From Kitasatospora sp. NBC_00458 (GTDB lineage: Bacteria; Actinomycetota; Actinomycetes; Streptomycetales; Streptomycetaceae), in NCBI RefSeq assembly GCF_036013975.1, contig NZ_CP107904.1, positions 1,426,001 to 1,490,000 on the forward strand: a stretch of DNA of 64,000 nt, given 5' to 3'. The notes under the pieces were generated by a model. It saw only the letters and a program-made list of their open reading frames with translations, was not told the origin of the DNA and did no database searches. Position numbers and translations under genes: made by a program. The stretch's first letter is position 1. Every line of letters begins with the position of its first letter. Shown one piece after another: positions 47,236-55,583 of the stretch.

Positions 47236-48579
47236 TCAGGAGTCGAGGCCGGGCAGGTCGTGGCCCATCCGGTCGCGCTTGGTCCGCAGGTAGCGGGCGT
47301 TGTGCTCGCCGGCCGGGATCTCCACCGCCTCGCGGCCCTTGACCTTGAGGCCGTGCTCGGTGAGCGCGGTCAGCTTCTCCGGGTTGTTGGTCAGCAGGGT
47401 GAGCGAGCGGACCCCGAGGTCGCAGAGCATCTGCGCGCCGATGCTGTAGTCCCGGGCGTCCGCGGGCAGGCCCAGGTCCAGGTTGGCGTCGACGGTGTCC
47501 CGGCCCTGCTCCTGCAGCTCGTAGGCGCGCAGCTTGTGCGCCAGGCCGATGCCCCGGCCCTCGTGGCCGCGCAGGTAGAGCACCACGCCGCGGCCGGCCT
47601 CGGCGACCCGCCGCAGCGAGGCCTGCAGCTGCGGACCGCAGTCGCAGCGCAGCGAGCCGAAGACGTCCCCGGTCAGGCACTCCGAGTGGACCCGCACCAG
47701 GACGTCCTCGCCGTCCGGGAGCCGGCCGTCCGCGTCCAGCCCGCCCGCGACCAGGGCGATGTGCTCGACCCCGTCGATGGTGCCCTGGTAGCCGACGGCG
47801 GTGAACTCGCCGAACTCGGTGGGCAGCGAGGTGACGGCGGCCCGGCCGACGTGCAGCTCGGTGCGGCGGCGGTAGGCGATGAGGTCCTCGATCGAGATGA
47901 TCGCCAGGCCGTGCTCGCGGGCGAAGGCGACCAGCTCGGGCAGCCGGGCCATGGAGCCGTCGTCGTTGACGACCTCGGCGATCGCGCCGGCCGGCGCCAG
48001 ACCGGCGAGCCGGGCCAGGTCGACGGCGGCCTCGGTGTGGCCGGGCCGGACCAGCACGCCGCCGTCGACGGCGCGCAGCGGGAACACGTGCCCGGGGCGG
48101 GCCAGGTCGCCGGGCCCGGTGCCGGACGAGGAGAGCAGCCGGACGGTGCGGGCCCGGTCGGCCGCCGAGATACCGGTGGAGACCCCCTCGCGGGCGTCGA
48201 CCGAGACGGCGTACGCGGTGCCCTTGCGGTCCTCGTTGACCTGGGTCATCGGCGGGAGCTTGAGCCGGTCCAGCTCGTCACCGGTCATCGGGACGCAGAT
48301 CACGCCCGAGCTGTAGCGGATGGTGAACGCCATCAGCTCGGGGGTGGCGGCGGAGGCGGCGAAGACGATGTCGCCCTCGTTCTCGCGGTCCTCGTCGTCG
48401 ACCACGATCACGGGACGGCCGAGCGCGATGTCGGAGACGGCCCGCTCGACCGGGTCGAGGACGAGGTCGGGAGCGCCCGCGCGGTCTCCCGCCGGTCCCC
48501 CGGCGTACTCGCCGAGGTGCTCACCGGTGTGGTGCGCGGACTGCTTCCCGGACTGCTTCTCGGGCTGGTTCTCGGTCAT
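47236..48579 (-). CDS. ribBA: Bifunctional DHBP synthase / GTP cyclohydrolase II
   Basis: The 447-residue fusion has an unusual polar N-terminal extension of 35 residues. The RibB domain follows ([39 protein letters not shown]), then the RibA domain with zinc ligands in [20 protein letters not shown] and the catalytic [19 protein letters not shown]. It supplies both branches of riboflavin synthesis: dihydroxybutanone phosphate from ribulose 5-phosphate, and the pyrimidine precursor from GTP. Its ATG overlaps the ribM stop (ATGA, 48576-48579). Expression should follow the FMN riboswitch upstream of ribE. Confidence 0.97.
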   Translation of the reverse strand: MTENQPEKQSGKQSAHHTGEHLGEYAGGPAGDRAGAPDLVLDPVERAVSDIALGRPVIVVDDEDRENEGDIVFAASAATPELMAFTIRYSSGVICVPMTGDELDRLKLPPMTQVNEDRKGTAYAVSVDAREGVSTGISAADRARTVRLLSSSGTGPGDLARPGHVFPLRAVDGGVLVRPGHTEAAVDLARLAGLAPAGAIAEVVNDDGSMARLPELVAFAREHGLAIISIEDLIAYRRRTELHVGRAAVTSLPTEFGEFTAVGYQGTIDGVEHIALVAGGLDADGRLPDGEDVLVRVHSECLTGDVFGSLRCDCGPQLQASLRRVAEAGRGVVLYLRGHEGRGIGLAHKLRAYELQEQGRDTVDANLDLGLPADARDYSIGAQMLCDLGVRSLTLLTNNPEKLTALTEHGLKVKGREAVEIPAGEHNARYLRTKRDRMGHDLPGLDS

Positions 48580-49220
48580 GCGGAGGCTCCCTGGAGAACG
48601 CGGTCGGTCGACGGACGGGCGGTGCGGCCGCGCAGCCACCAGGCGCGCAGGCCGAGCAGGACCAGGACGAAGTAGATGGAGTAGGTGAAGCCGGAGAAGA
48701 CCAGCCCGTTGTTGAAGGCGAGCGGGACGCCGACCAGGTCGACGGCGACCCAGGCGAACCAGAACTCGACCCAGCCGCGGGCCTGGGCCACCATCGCGGC
48801 CAGCGTGCCGACGAAGATGTAGGCGTCCGGCCAGGCGTCCCAGGACAGTTGCGGGTAGACGGTGAACAGCGTGCCGACCGCCAGGGTGCCGAGCGCGGTG
48901 CCGGCGACCAGGACGGCGCGTTCCCGCCCGGTGGCGAAGCGGACCGCGACGTCGCCGTCGCCGTGCTTGCCGCGCTGCCACCTCGTCCAGCCCCAGACGG
49001 CGGCGAGGACGACCACGACCTGCTTGCCGACGCCGCCGCTGAGGTGGGCGGACCAGTACGCGCCGACCAGGATCACGCCGGAGAGCAGCTGCACCGGCCA
49101 GGTCAGCCGGGACCGGCGCCAGCCGAGGGCGAGCGCGGTGAGACCGAGCAGGTTGCCGATGATGTCCGACCGGTAGACGTCCTGGCCGAACAGGTGGACG
49201 GTGCCGTTGAGCCAGTTCAC
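48576..49220 (-). CDS. ribM: Riboflavin transporter RibM (PnuX), PnuC family
   Basis: The 214-residue protein has six to seven hydrophobic segments and PnuC-family features: [59 protein letters not shown]. Genes in this exact position between ribE and ribBA are RibM (PnuX) riboflavin facilitators in Streptomyces davaonensis and relatives, so riboflavin uptake is preferred over nicotinamide riboside uptake. It starts with GTG overlapping the ribE stop (GTGA, 49217-49220) and ends in ATGA overlap with ribBA, so translation of the three genes is coupled. Confidence 0.92.
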   Translation of the reverse strand: MNWLNGTVHLFGQDVYRSDIIGNLLGLTALALGWRRSRLTWPVQLLSGVILVGAYWSAHLSGGVGKQVVVVLAAVWGWTRWQRGKHGDGDVAVRFATGRERAVLVAGTALGTLAVGTLFTVYPQLSWDAWPDAYIFVGTLAAMVAQARGWVEFWFAWVAVDLVGVPLAFNNGLVFSGFTYSIYFVLVLLGLRAWWLRGRTARPSTDRVLQGASA

Positions 49221-49924
49221 TTGTTCTCTCCGGGGTTCGTCTCGGGGAGGGCGGAGGGGTCGGGCAGCCCGGGCAGAGCGGGCAGTGCGGGGAGGGTGCG
49301 GGACTCCAGCAGCCGCTCCACGTACTTGGCGAGGACGTCGACCTCCAGGTTGACGCTCTCGCCGACGGCCTTGGTGCCGAGGGTGGTCAGCGCGAGGGTG
49401 GCCGGGATGAGGCTGACGGTGAAGCTGTCCCGGGCCGCCTCGACCACGGTGAGGCTGACGCCGTCGACCGTGATCGAGCCCTTCTCCACCAGGTAGCGGG
49501 AGACCGACTCGGGCAGCGAGAAGCGCAGGACCTCCCAGCGCAGCTCCCCGGCCGCGTCGCGCTCGCCCGGCTCACGGCTCAACAGCCGCCCGGTGGCGTC
49601 GACATGGCCCTGCACCAGGTGTCCGCCGAGCCGGGCGCCGAGGGCCATGGCGCGCTCCAGGTTGATCCGCGAACCGGGCTTCAACTCGCCCAGGCTGGAC
49701 CGGTGGAGCGTCTCGGCCATCACATCGGCGCTGAACTCGCCGCTACCGGCAGCCAGTTGGTCGGCACTGTCGACGACGGTCAGGCAGACGCCGTTCACCG
49801 CGATGGAGTCGCCGTGGCGCGCGTCCTGACAGACCACCGGACCACGCAGGCGGATTCGCGAGGAGTCGCCGATCTCCTCGATCGACACGACCTCGCCGAG
49901 CTCTTCGATGATGCCGGTGAACAC
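49217..49924 (-). CDS. ribE: Riboflavin synthase alpha chain
   Basis: The 235-residue enzyme has two lumazine-binding repeats beginning [15 protein letters not shown]. Each repeat has the motif [14 protein letters not shown] or [16 protein letters not shown], and [15 protein letters not shown] contains the conserved H(V)D. It dismutates two ribityllumazines to riboflavin. The Pro/Leu-rich C-terminal tail ([19 protein letters not shown]) is beyond the catalytic core. The GTG at 49924 is fixed by AGGAGA seven bases upstream and by the family start VFTGI. It is the first gene after the FMN riboswitch, with an untranslated stretch of about 209 bases between aptamer and start. Confidence 0.96.
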   Translation of the reverse strand: MFTGIIEELGEVVSIEEIGDSSRIRLRGPVVCQDARHGDSIAVNGVCLTVVDSADQLAAGSGEFSADVMAETLHRSSLGELKPGSRINLERAMALGARLGGHLVQGHVDATGRLLSREPGERDAAGELRWEVLRFSLPESVSRYLVEKGSITVDGVSLTVVEAARDSFTVSLIPATLALTTLGTKAVGESVNLEVDVLAKYVERLLESRTLPALPALPGLPDPSALPETNPGENK

Positions 49925-50133
49925 CCGGGTTCTCCTCGCGCTTGGGGCGCGGACTCCGGGGCTGTGGCATGGGAGGGGACTACGGACGGGGGCACGGGCG
50001 CACGGGTCGCGGACCGACGGCACCACCCGTCGCCGGGTCGCCGCCAACCAGCGGACGGCAGAGGAGACCTCTCCCATCGCACGCACCTCCCGAGGCCCAC
50101 CGGGGGACCACGGGTACCGCTCTCTCGTCCGTC

Positions 50134-50259
50134 GCGCACGCCTCCCATCCGGACTTTAACCGTCGGTCCAGGAATTTCACCTGGTCAACCGGCCGCTGGC
50201 TGCGGACGGGTCGCGGACTGTAACCGCCGGTTCGGATTTTCACCGACCCCGGAGTGCGC
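50134..50259 (-). ncRNA. FMN riboswitch (RFN element) upstream of ribE
   Basis: On the minus strand the conserved RFN blocks run in order: GGGGTCGGTGAAAATCCG, AACCGGCGGTTACAGTCCGC, GACCCGTCCGC, GGTTGACCAGGTGAAATTCC, GACCGACGGTTAAAGTCCGG and ATGGGAGG. The closing P1 helix pairs GCGCAC (plus 50254-50259) with GTGCGC (plus 50134-50139). It binds flavin mononucleotide and should lower ribE-ribM-ribBA-ribH expression when FMN is high. The following 209 bases would hold the expression platform, and the strong ribosome-binding site of ribE suggests translational or mixed control. Confidence 0.95.
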
Positions 50260-50486
50260 TGAACGTCACTGCTACTACGCCGTCATTGTGCCATGATCCG
50301 CGCGGCGCCAGGGAGAGGGAGCGGCTGTGGCCTGTTTCACGCGACGGGCGGGAATGCCGGCGGCCGAAGCACACGGCGGATGCGGCACGCGCCGGGCTCC
50401 CGGTGGCGGTCCGGGGTGCGCCGGGCGCACGCTGGTGGTAGGCGGACGGCGGCGGCCGCCCGCGGAGTCCAGGAGGTGCGAGCGCG

Positions 50487-50735
50487 ATGGCCAAGTTCAT
50501 GGACGTCCACCACGGGATGGCCGGCATCACGCAGGAGGAGCTGCGGATGGCGCACCAGGCCGATCTGGCGATCCAGGCTGAGGAGGGCGTGCGGTTCCAA
50601 CAGGCGTGGGCCGACCCGGAGTCCGGCATCGTCTACTGCCTCTCCGAGGGGCCGTCGAAGGAGGCCGTGCAGCGGGTCCACGAGCGTTCCGGACACCCTG
50701 CGGACGAGGTGCACCCGGTGCCGCTGGTCGTCTGA
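50487..50735 (+). CDS. SCO4226-like small protein (DUF4242)
   Basis: The 82-residue protein matches the small ferredoxin-like-fold family that includes SCO4226, reported as a nickel-binding protein in S. coelicolor. Conserved stretches are KFMDVHHGMAGITQEEL, AEEGVRFQQAWADPESGIVY and VHERSGHPADEVHPVPLVV. Candidate metal ligands are His8-His9, His23 and the C-terminal histidines. It has no signal peptide. AGGAGGTG gives a near-perfect ribosome-binding site. The 227 bases between the riboswitch and this ATG hold the divergent promoters of both. Confidence 0.85.
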   Translation: MAKFMDVHHGMAGITQEELRMAHQADLAIQAEEGVRFQQAWADPESGIVYCLSEGPSKEAVQRVHERSGHPADEVHPVPLVV

Positions 50736-50882
50736 GCCGGCAGCCGGTGCCCTGAGGCCGCCCGGCCGGTACTCAAAGCGCGGGGCCCGTGCTCAGAGCG
50801 CGGGGACCTGGACGAAGTGGGTGACCTCGGGCGGGCGGGTCCTCTGCGGGCTCCTCCGAGCGGTCGCCGGAGGGCCCTCGGC

Positions 50883-50888
50883 TAGATT
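50883..50888 (+). promoter_or_regulatory. Putative -10 box, leaderless flavoprotein gene
   Basis: TAGATT lies 6 bases before the ATG at 50895 with no ribosome-binding site, consistent with a leaderless transcript. Confidence 0.4.
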
Positions 50889-50894
50889 TCCGGT

Positions 50895-51590
50895 ATGACC
50901 ACCACACCGGAGACTGTCGAACCGTCAACCACCGGGCCGAACCGCGCGGCCGGCCTGTTCGAGGCGCTCAGCGCGGACGCCGTACGCGACGCGGCGGGTC
51001 TGCGGGAGGTCTACGAGCAGCCCGGCGACCACGCCCGGCGCAAGCAGGTGGACCACATCCACGAGGTGGCCCGCCGGCTGATCGCCTGCTCGTCACTGGT
51101 CTTCGTGGCCAGCGCGGACGCCGCGGGACGGTGCGACGTCTCCCCGCGCGGCGGGCCGGCCGGGCTGGTGTCGGTACTGGACGAGCACACCCTGGCCATC
51201 CCGGACGCGACGGGCAACAAGCGGCTCGACACCCTCCACAACGTCATCGAGACCGGACAGGTCGGTCTGATCTTCGTGGTGCCGGGGCGGGACACCACGC
51301 TCCGGGTCAACGGCCGGGCCTGCGTCTCCACCGACCCCCGGCTGCTGGAGCAGCTGACGGCGGTCGGGAAGCCGCCGCGCAGCGCGATCGTGGTGGCGGT
51401 CGAGGAGGTCTACGCGCACTGCCCGAAGGCGCTGCTGCGCTCCTCGGCCTGGAAGCCGGAGAACTGGCTCGCCGCGGACGCCCAGCCGACCTCGGCCGAG
51501 GTCACCCTCTCCCACCTGGGGGACCCGGCGCTCACCATCGAGGCCATCGAGCAGACCGAGCGGGAGGCACTGCTCTACCGCTACGAGTAG
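50895..51590 (+). CDS. Pyridoxamine 5'-phosphate oxidase-family FMN protein
   Basis: The 231-residue protein has the split-barrel flavin-binding fold with DHARRKQVDHIHEVARRLIA, LVFVASADAAGRCDVSPRGG, ATGNKRLDTLHNVIETGQVG and GLIFVVPGRDTTLRVNGRAC. This pattern fits the MSMEG_1061-like PPOX-type flavoproteins rather than true PdxH. These may reduce or oxidise small molecules with FMN or F420; substrate unknown. It lies 900 bases from the riboflavin operon, but on the other strand and without shared control. It is leaderless by promoter spacing and closed by a perfect 22-base-pair terminator. Confidence 0.87.
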   Translation: MTTTPETVEPSTTGPNRAAGLFEALSADAVRDAAGLREVYEQPGDHARRKQVDHIHEVARRLIACSSLVFVASADAAGRCDVSPRGGPAGLVSVLDEHTLAIPDATGNKRLDTLHNVIETGQVGLIFVVPGRDTTLRVNGRACVSTDPRLLEQLTAVGKPPRSAIVVAVEEVYAHCPKALLRSSAWKPENWLAADAQPTSAEVTLSHLGDPALTIEAIEQTEREALLYRYE

Positions 51591-51604
51591 CGGGCGGAAC
51601 GGCA

Positions 51605-51670
51605 CGCGGGCGGGGCGGGGTCGGCGCGCGGGCGGGGCGGGGTCGGCGCGCGGGCGGGGCGGGGTCGGCG
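51605..51670 (+). repeat. Three tandem 22-base G-rich repeats
   Basis: Three exact tandem copies of a 22-base unit with core GGGCGGGGCGGGGTCGG follow the flavoprotein stop. The G-runs could form G-quadruplex structure on the plus strand. Confidence 0.75.
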
Positions 51671-51693
51671 CGCGGTCGGCGGGACCGGCCGCA

Positions 51694-51746
51694 ACGCGGG
51701 AGGCCGGACCGGACGTGCTTTCCCCGTCCGGTCCGGCCTCCCGCGT
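51694..51746. terminator. Perfect 22-base-pair bidirectional terminator
   Basis: Arms 51694-51715 (starting ACGCGGGAGGCCGG) and 51725-51746 are exactly complementary, with a 9-base loop TGCTTTCCC. It lies between convergent genes. Confidence 0.85.
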
Positions 51747-51764
51747 GTGCGCCTCGGGCCGGCG

Positions 51765-51956
51765 TCAGGCCGCGGCCTTGGCCACGTCCACCACGGGCGC
51801 GCCCGCGGCCGCCCGCTGGACCGCCTCGACGCCCTTGTGGGCCGCGTCCTTGCTCGCGTAGCCCTGGCCGGTGGCGACTATCTCGCCGTTGCCCGCCTTG
51901 AGCCGGAACCGGAACTTGCCTCCGGCGTCCTCGTACACCTCGAACTTGCCCGCCAT
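51765..51956 (-). CDS. YegP-family (DUF1508) small protein
   Basis: The 63-residue protein MAGKFEVYEDAGGKFRFRLK, then GNGEIVATGQGYASKDAAHK and GVEAVQRAA, is a single DUF1508/YegP repeat. This small beta-beta-beta-alpha unit is usually found once or twice per protein. The function is unknown; family members occur in stress settings. The ATG at 51956 has a near-perfect AGGAGGT ribosome-binding site. It is divergent from the HIT gene 150 bases away. Confidence 0.9.
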   Translation of the reverse strand: MAGKFEVYEDAGGKFRFRLKAGNGEIVATGQGYASKDAAHKGVEAVQRAAAGAPVVDVAKAAA

Positions 51957-52105
51957 CCGGGCCACCTCCTCGTCGACGGGGCGCGCCGCGCGCCCCTCCT
52001 GCACGGTGCGCCCGGAGCCGGGCGGGCCGCACCCGGTCGGGGTCCGGACGGGTGACGCCGCCGCACCGGCGCGCCGGGAAGGCGGGGGGCCGTTTGAATG
52101 GACGG

Positions 52106-52618
52106 ATGGACTGCGTCTTCTGTGCGGTGGTGGCGGGCACCGAGCCCGCGCACCGGGTGCTGGACGACGGGGCGGCCGTCGCCTTCCTCGACCGCCGGCC
52201 GCTCTTCCCCGGCCACGTGCTGGTCGTGCCGCGGGCCCACCACCGCACCCTCGCGGACCTGCCGGAGGCGGAGGTGGGTCCGTTCTTCCTGCGGGTGCAG
52301 CGGGTGGCGGCGGCGGTCGAGCACGGGATGGGGGCGGCGGGCAGCTTCGTCGCGGCCAACAACCGGATCAGCCAGTCGGTGCCGCACCTCCACGTCCACG
52401 TGGTGCCGCGCAACCCGAAGGACGGGCTGCGCGGCTTCTTCTGGCCGCGGGGGAAGTACCCCGACGAGGCGGGAGCGGCGGAGGTCGCCGCACGGCTGCG
52501 GGCCGCGCTCACCCCGCCGGGGGACGCCGGCCACCGGGCGGAGGGCCAGGCGGAGGGCCAGGCGGACAGCCGGGCCGGTATCCGGTCGGGTGACCGGTCG
52601 CGTGACCGGCCCTACTAG
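52106..52618 (+). CDS. HIT-family nucleotide hydrolase
   Basis: The protein has the HIT fold: N-terminal zinc-type MDCVFCAVVAGTEPAH, PLFPGHVLVVPRAHHRTLAD, and the catalytic histidine triad in QSVPHLHVHVVPRN. It hydrolyses AMP-lysine or dinucleoside-type substrates, as Hint/Fhit-like proteins do. The last 30 residues are Ala/Gly/Arg-rich with short GQAEGQA and RSGDRSRDR repeats and are not part of the fold. Its stop overlaps by four bases the stop region of the convergent phosphodiesterase gene (52615-52618), so there is no room for a terminator between them. Confidence 0.93.
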   Translation: MDCVFCAVVAGTEPAHRVLDDGAAVAFLDRRPLFPGHVLVVPRAHHRTLADLPEAEVGPFFLRVQRVAAAVEHGMGAAGSFVAANNRISQSVPHLHVHVVPRNPKDGLRGFFWPRGKYPDEAGAAEVAARLRAALTPPGDAGHRAEGQAEGQADSRAGIRSGDRSRDRPY

Positions 52619-54177
52619 CCGACCCGGACGTTGTCGAGCACCCAGTACCAGTTGTTGCCGCCGGTGTAGCGGAACCGCAGCCGCAGCCGGCTCGCGCCCG
52701 CCGGGACGGCCAGGCCGAAGGTCTGCACGCCGTTGGTGTCGGCGGTGTAGCTCTTCACCTGCACCGGCGTGCCGCCGTCCCAGACGGCGAGCACCTGCGC
52801 GGTCTGGGCGCCCTCCGGCCGGTAGTAGGTGGTGAAGGAGACCGGCACGGTGGCCAGCCCGGCGACCGGGTACTCGGGGGTGACCAGGGTGGAGTCGTAG
52901 CCGCCCTTGAAGGTCTTGTCGGCCCACTCGTCGGAGTCCGCGACGGCGAACACGTTGCGGGAGCGGACGTTCAGCTCACGGGACTGGTCGCGCTGGGCCT
53001 TGGTCCAGAACTCGTCGGTGGTGAACGACCAGCCGCGCCACTCGGTGACGCCGCCGGTGCCCATCGCGGAGTTGTCGACCGACCAGCCGCTCGGCGGGGT
53101 GTGGGTGAAGCCGAGGACCCCGGCCGCGATGCCGGTCTCGTCGACCCGGCCGGTCAGCTGCGGGCGCAGCGCGTCGAAGGCGTCCGGGACGAGGCTCGGG
53201 ATCGGGCTGCCGTCGAGGCCCCAGGCCGGGTCGAGGGCGATGCCGAGGTGGGCGAGGGCGGTGGGCGCGATGTCCACCATGCGCACGTCGTACCGGACCG
53301 AACCGGCCGGGAACGCCGAGCCGTTGGCGATGACGAAGGTCTGCCGCTCCTCCCAGGTCGAGCCGCCGTGGCCGCCGGTGGGGGTGTGCCCGTGGTCGGC
53401 GGTGACCATGATCAGCCAGTCCTCCTGGGCGTAGGAGGCGCGGCCGCGGACGGCGGCGAGGATCTGGCCGACCTGGGCGTCCACGCCGCGGATCGCGTCC
53501 AGGTAGGCCGCGCTGGCGGAGCCGCTGCTGTGGCCGGCGTGGTCGACGTTGTCGAGCTGGACGAAGACCGCGTCCGGGTCGGTGTCGCGGAGCCGGGCGA
53601 CGGCGCGCGAGGTGGTGCCGGCGTCGTACTCGGCGGACGGGGTGGCCACCCGGGTGTCGACCCGGCCCGAGTAGATGGTGGCGGCGATCGGCGCCCAGGA
53701 GGCGACGACGTAGGTGTTCAGCGCGGGCCTGGCGGTCTCGGCGCGGGTGAGGAAGTCGGGGTAGGCGGCGAAGGCGGGGGCGGTGAAGTCGTTGTCGCGG
53801 ACGTTGTGCTTGTCCGGCCAGACGCCGGTGGCGACGGTGGACCAGCCCGGGCCGGAGGAGGTGCCCGCCATGGGGCTGGTGTAGAGGCTGCCGGCGGCGG
53901 TGAGGCCGCCGGCCATCAGGGCGGCGAGGCTGGTGGTGCCGGCGTCCTTGATCCGGTTGAGCATGGTGCCGTCGAGGCCGATGACCAGCACCTTGGGGGT
54001 GCGGGCGGCCGCAGCGGCCGGTGCCGCCGCGGCGCCCGTGGTCGCGGCGCGGGCGGCGGTGGCGGTCAGCGGGCCGGCGGCGAGCACGGCGGCGGCCGCG
54101 CCGAGGAGCAGACCGCGGCGGGAGGGGCCGGGGGTGGGCTCGGGGGTGGTGGCGGGGGTCTGGGACTGCGGGGTCAC
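52615..54177 (-). CDS. Secreted alkaline phosphatase/nucleotide pyrophosphatase-like protein
   Basis: A Tat-type signal (PSRRGLLLGAAAAVLAAGPL) starts the 520-residue protein. The alkaline-phosphatase fold has metal and catalytic motifs KVLVIGLDGTMLNRI, SSGPGWSTVATGVWPDKHN (nucleophile Thr/Ser region), VQLDNVDHAGHSSG and MVTADHGHTPTGGHGG, the pattern of type I phosphodiesterase/nucleotide pyrophosphatases. A C-terminal beta domain (residues 400-520) ends FRYTGGNNWYWVLDNVRVG, a jelly-roll-type module. It likely releases phosphate from extracellular phosphodiesters. The GTG at 54177 has AGGAGG; an in-frame ATG at 54201 is possible. Confidence 0.9.
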   Translation of the reverse strand: MTPQSQTPATTPEPTPGPSRRGLLLGAAAAVLAAGPLTATAARAATTGAAAAPAAAAARTPKVLVIGLDGTMLNRIKDAGTTSLAALMAGGLTAAGSLYTSPMAGTSSGPGWSTVATGVWPDKHNVRDNDFTAPAFAAYPDFLTRAETARPALNTYVVASWAPIAATIYSGRVDTRVATPSAEYDAGTTSRAVARLRDTDPDAVFVQLDNVDHAGHSSGSASAAYLDAIRGVDAQVGQILAAVRGRASYAQEDWLIMVTADHGHTPTGGHGGSTWEERQTFVIANGSAFPAGSVRYDVRMVDIAPTALAHLGIALDPAWGLDGSPIPSLVPDAFDALRPQLTGRVDETGIAAGVLGFTHTPPSGWSVDNSAMGTGGVTEWRGWSFTTDEFWTKAQRDQSRELNVRSRNVFAVADSDEWADKTFKGGYDSTLVTPEYPVAGLATVPVSFTTYYRPEGAQTAQVLAVWDGGTPVQVKSYTADTNGVQTFGLAVPAGASRLRLRFRYTGGNNWYWVLDNVRVG

Positions 54178-54417
54178 GTCGTCCTCCTGAGGCTGCGTCA
54201 TGGCGAGGAAGGGAGCGGTGACCACGGTCGGACCGACGGGTGGACGGCGGTGGCCCGGCTCCCGACCCGGGCGTGAACAGCGCTCGAATTCGGTCCAGAC
54301 CCGTTATGATCCCGTGATCATGGGGAGAGTGCGGGTGGCGGTCGAGCGGGACCACGGGACGGCAGGGCAGGCGGCGGGAACGGCGGGACGGCGGGCAGAC
54401 GGTGGGGACGGCGGGCG

Positions 54418-55191
54418 TCAGCCGGATTCGAGGCGGGTGGTGAAGCTGAACCGGTCGCCCCGGTAGAGCGAGCGCACCCGCTCCACGGGGACGCCCGACG
54501 GATCCCGGGTCAGCCGGTGCAGCAGCAGCATCGGCAGGGCCGGCGGGGTGCCGATCAGCAGCGCCTCGCGCGGGGTGGCCAGCACCGTCTCGATCCGCTC
54601 GTCGGCGGCGCCGAAGGTGATGCCCGCCTTCTCCGCCAGGAACGCGTACAGCGAGGAGCCGGGGTCGAAGTCCCGGTCCAGCGCCGGGACCCGCCCGACC
54701 GCCAGGTAGGTGCTCTCCAGCCCGACCCGCTCGCCGTCCGCGAGCAGCACCCGCTCCAGGTGCCAGACCGGCTCACCCGGCCCGATCCGCAGCTGCCCCG
54801 CCAACTGCGGGTCGGCGCCGAGCCGCTCCAGCCCGATCAGGGTGCGGCCGGGGACGCGGCCCTGACGGCGCACCCCCTCGGTGTAGCTGGCGAGCGAGAG
54901 CGGCTGCTCCAGCTTGGGGCCGGCCACCACGGTGCTGCGCCCGCGCCGGCGGACCCGGCCCTGGATCAGCAGGTCGCGCAGGGCCTGGCGGAGCGTCTCG
55001 CGGGCCACCTCGAAGCGGGCCGCCAGCTCGCGCTCGGTCGGCAGCACGCCGCCTTCGCCGAGCTCGTCGAGCAGTTCCTCCAGCCGGCCCTTGACGGCGT
55101 AGTACTTGGGCACCCGGCCGTGCTCCGGGATGCCCGACCTGATCGGTGCGCCGGGGCCGGACCGGGCGGCGGGGTCAGGGGTCTCGTCCAC
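54418..55191 (-). CDS. DasR-like GntR/HutC-family regulator
   Basis: The 257-residue protein has a GntR winged helix (VPKYYAVKGRLEELLDELGE, LPTERELAARFEVARETLRQ) and a UTRA effector domain. Its UTRA sequence (LSLASYTEGVRRQGRVPG, ERIETVLATPREALLIGT, LPMLLLHRLTRDPSGVPVER, VRSLYRGDRFSFTTRL) closely follows DasR, the regulator sensing GlcNAc-6-phosphate. It may be DasR itself or a paralogue. It is divergent from a chitinase gene whose promoter holds a dre-like site at 55420-55435, so control of that chitinase is likely. The GTG at 55191 has GGAGG upstream. Confidence 0.9.
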   Translation of the reverse strand: MDETPDPAARSGPGAPIRSGIPEHGRVPKYYAVKGRLEELLDELGEGGVLPTERELAARFEVARETLRQALRDLLIQGRVRRRGRSTVVAGPKLEQPLSLASYTEGVRRQGRVPGRTLIGLERLGADPQLAGQLRIGPGEPVWHLERVLLADGERVGLESTYLAVGRVPALDRDFDPGSSLYAFLAEKAGITFGAADERIETVLATPREALLIGTPPALPMLLLHRLTRDPSGVPVERVRSLYRGDRFSFTTRLESG

Positions 55192-55416
55192 CCGCCCATC
55201 CTCCCAGACCGCGGGGCGCGGACCGTGCACGGACCGTGGACCGCCGGGGCGCGGACCGTGCACGGACGGGGCCGGGGCGCGGCGGGCGGCGCACCCGCCG
55301 CACCCCGGAGCGGGGCGCCGCGCGGGCCGCCCGCGCCGGCCCGGCCGACCGCCCGTGACGGGTGCGGCGGACGGGGCCGGAGCTGCCGGAATCAACACGC
55401 AATCCCCCTGAGGCAC

Positions 55417-55445
55417 TTGACAGGTTTAGACCAATCCGCTTGAGT
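55417..55445 (+). promoter_or_regulatory. Chitinase promoter with DasR-like (dre) operator
   Basis: TTGACA (55417-55422) and TTGAGT (55440-55445) are 17 bases apart. Between them ACAGGTTTAGACCAAT (55420-55435) matches the DasR binding consensus ACTGGTCTAGACCACT at 13 of 16 positions. A regulator bound here would block RNA polymerase. The rest of the 392-base intergenic region is GC-rich with GGACCGTGCACGGA-type repeats near 55220-55270 and no gene. Confidence 0.72.
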
Positions 55446-55583
55446 CTGGGCCAGCCCCGCACCCGGCTCACACCCCGGTCGGCCCGTCCCCCACGACGAG
55501 CCCCCACACCGCGGGGCCCACTCCCTGCCCCGACCTTCCCGCCTCCACGACCGTGCGGCCCCCACCGCACAAGGGGTGATCAA

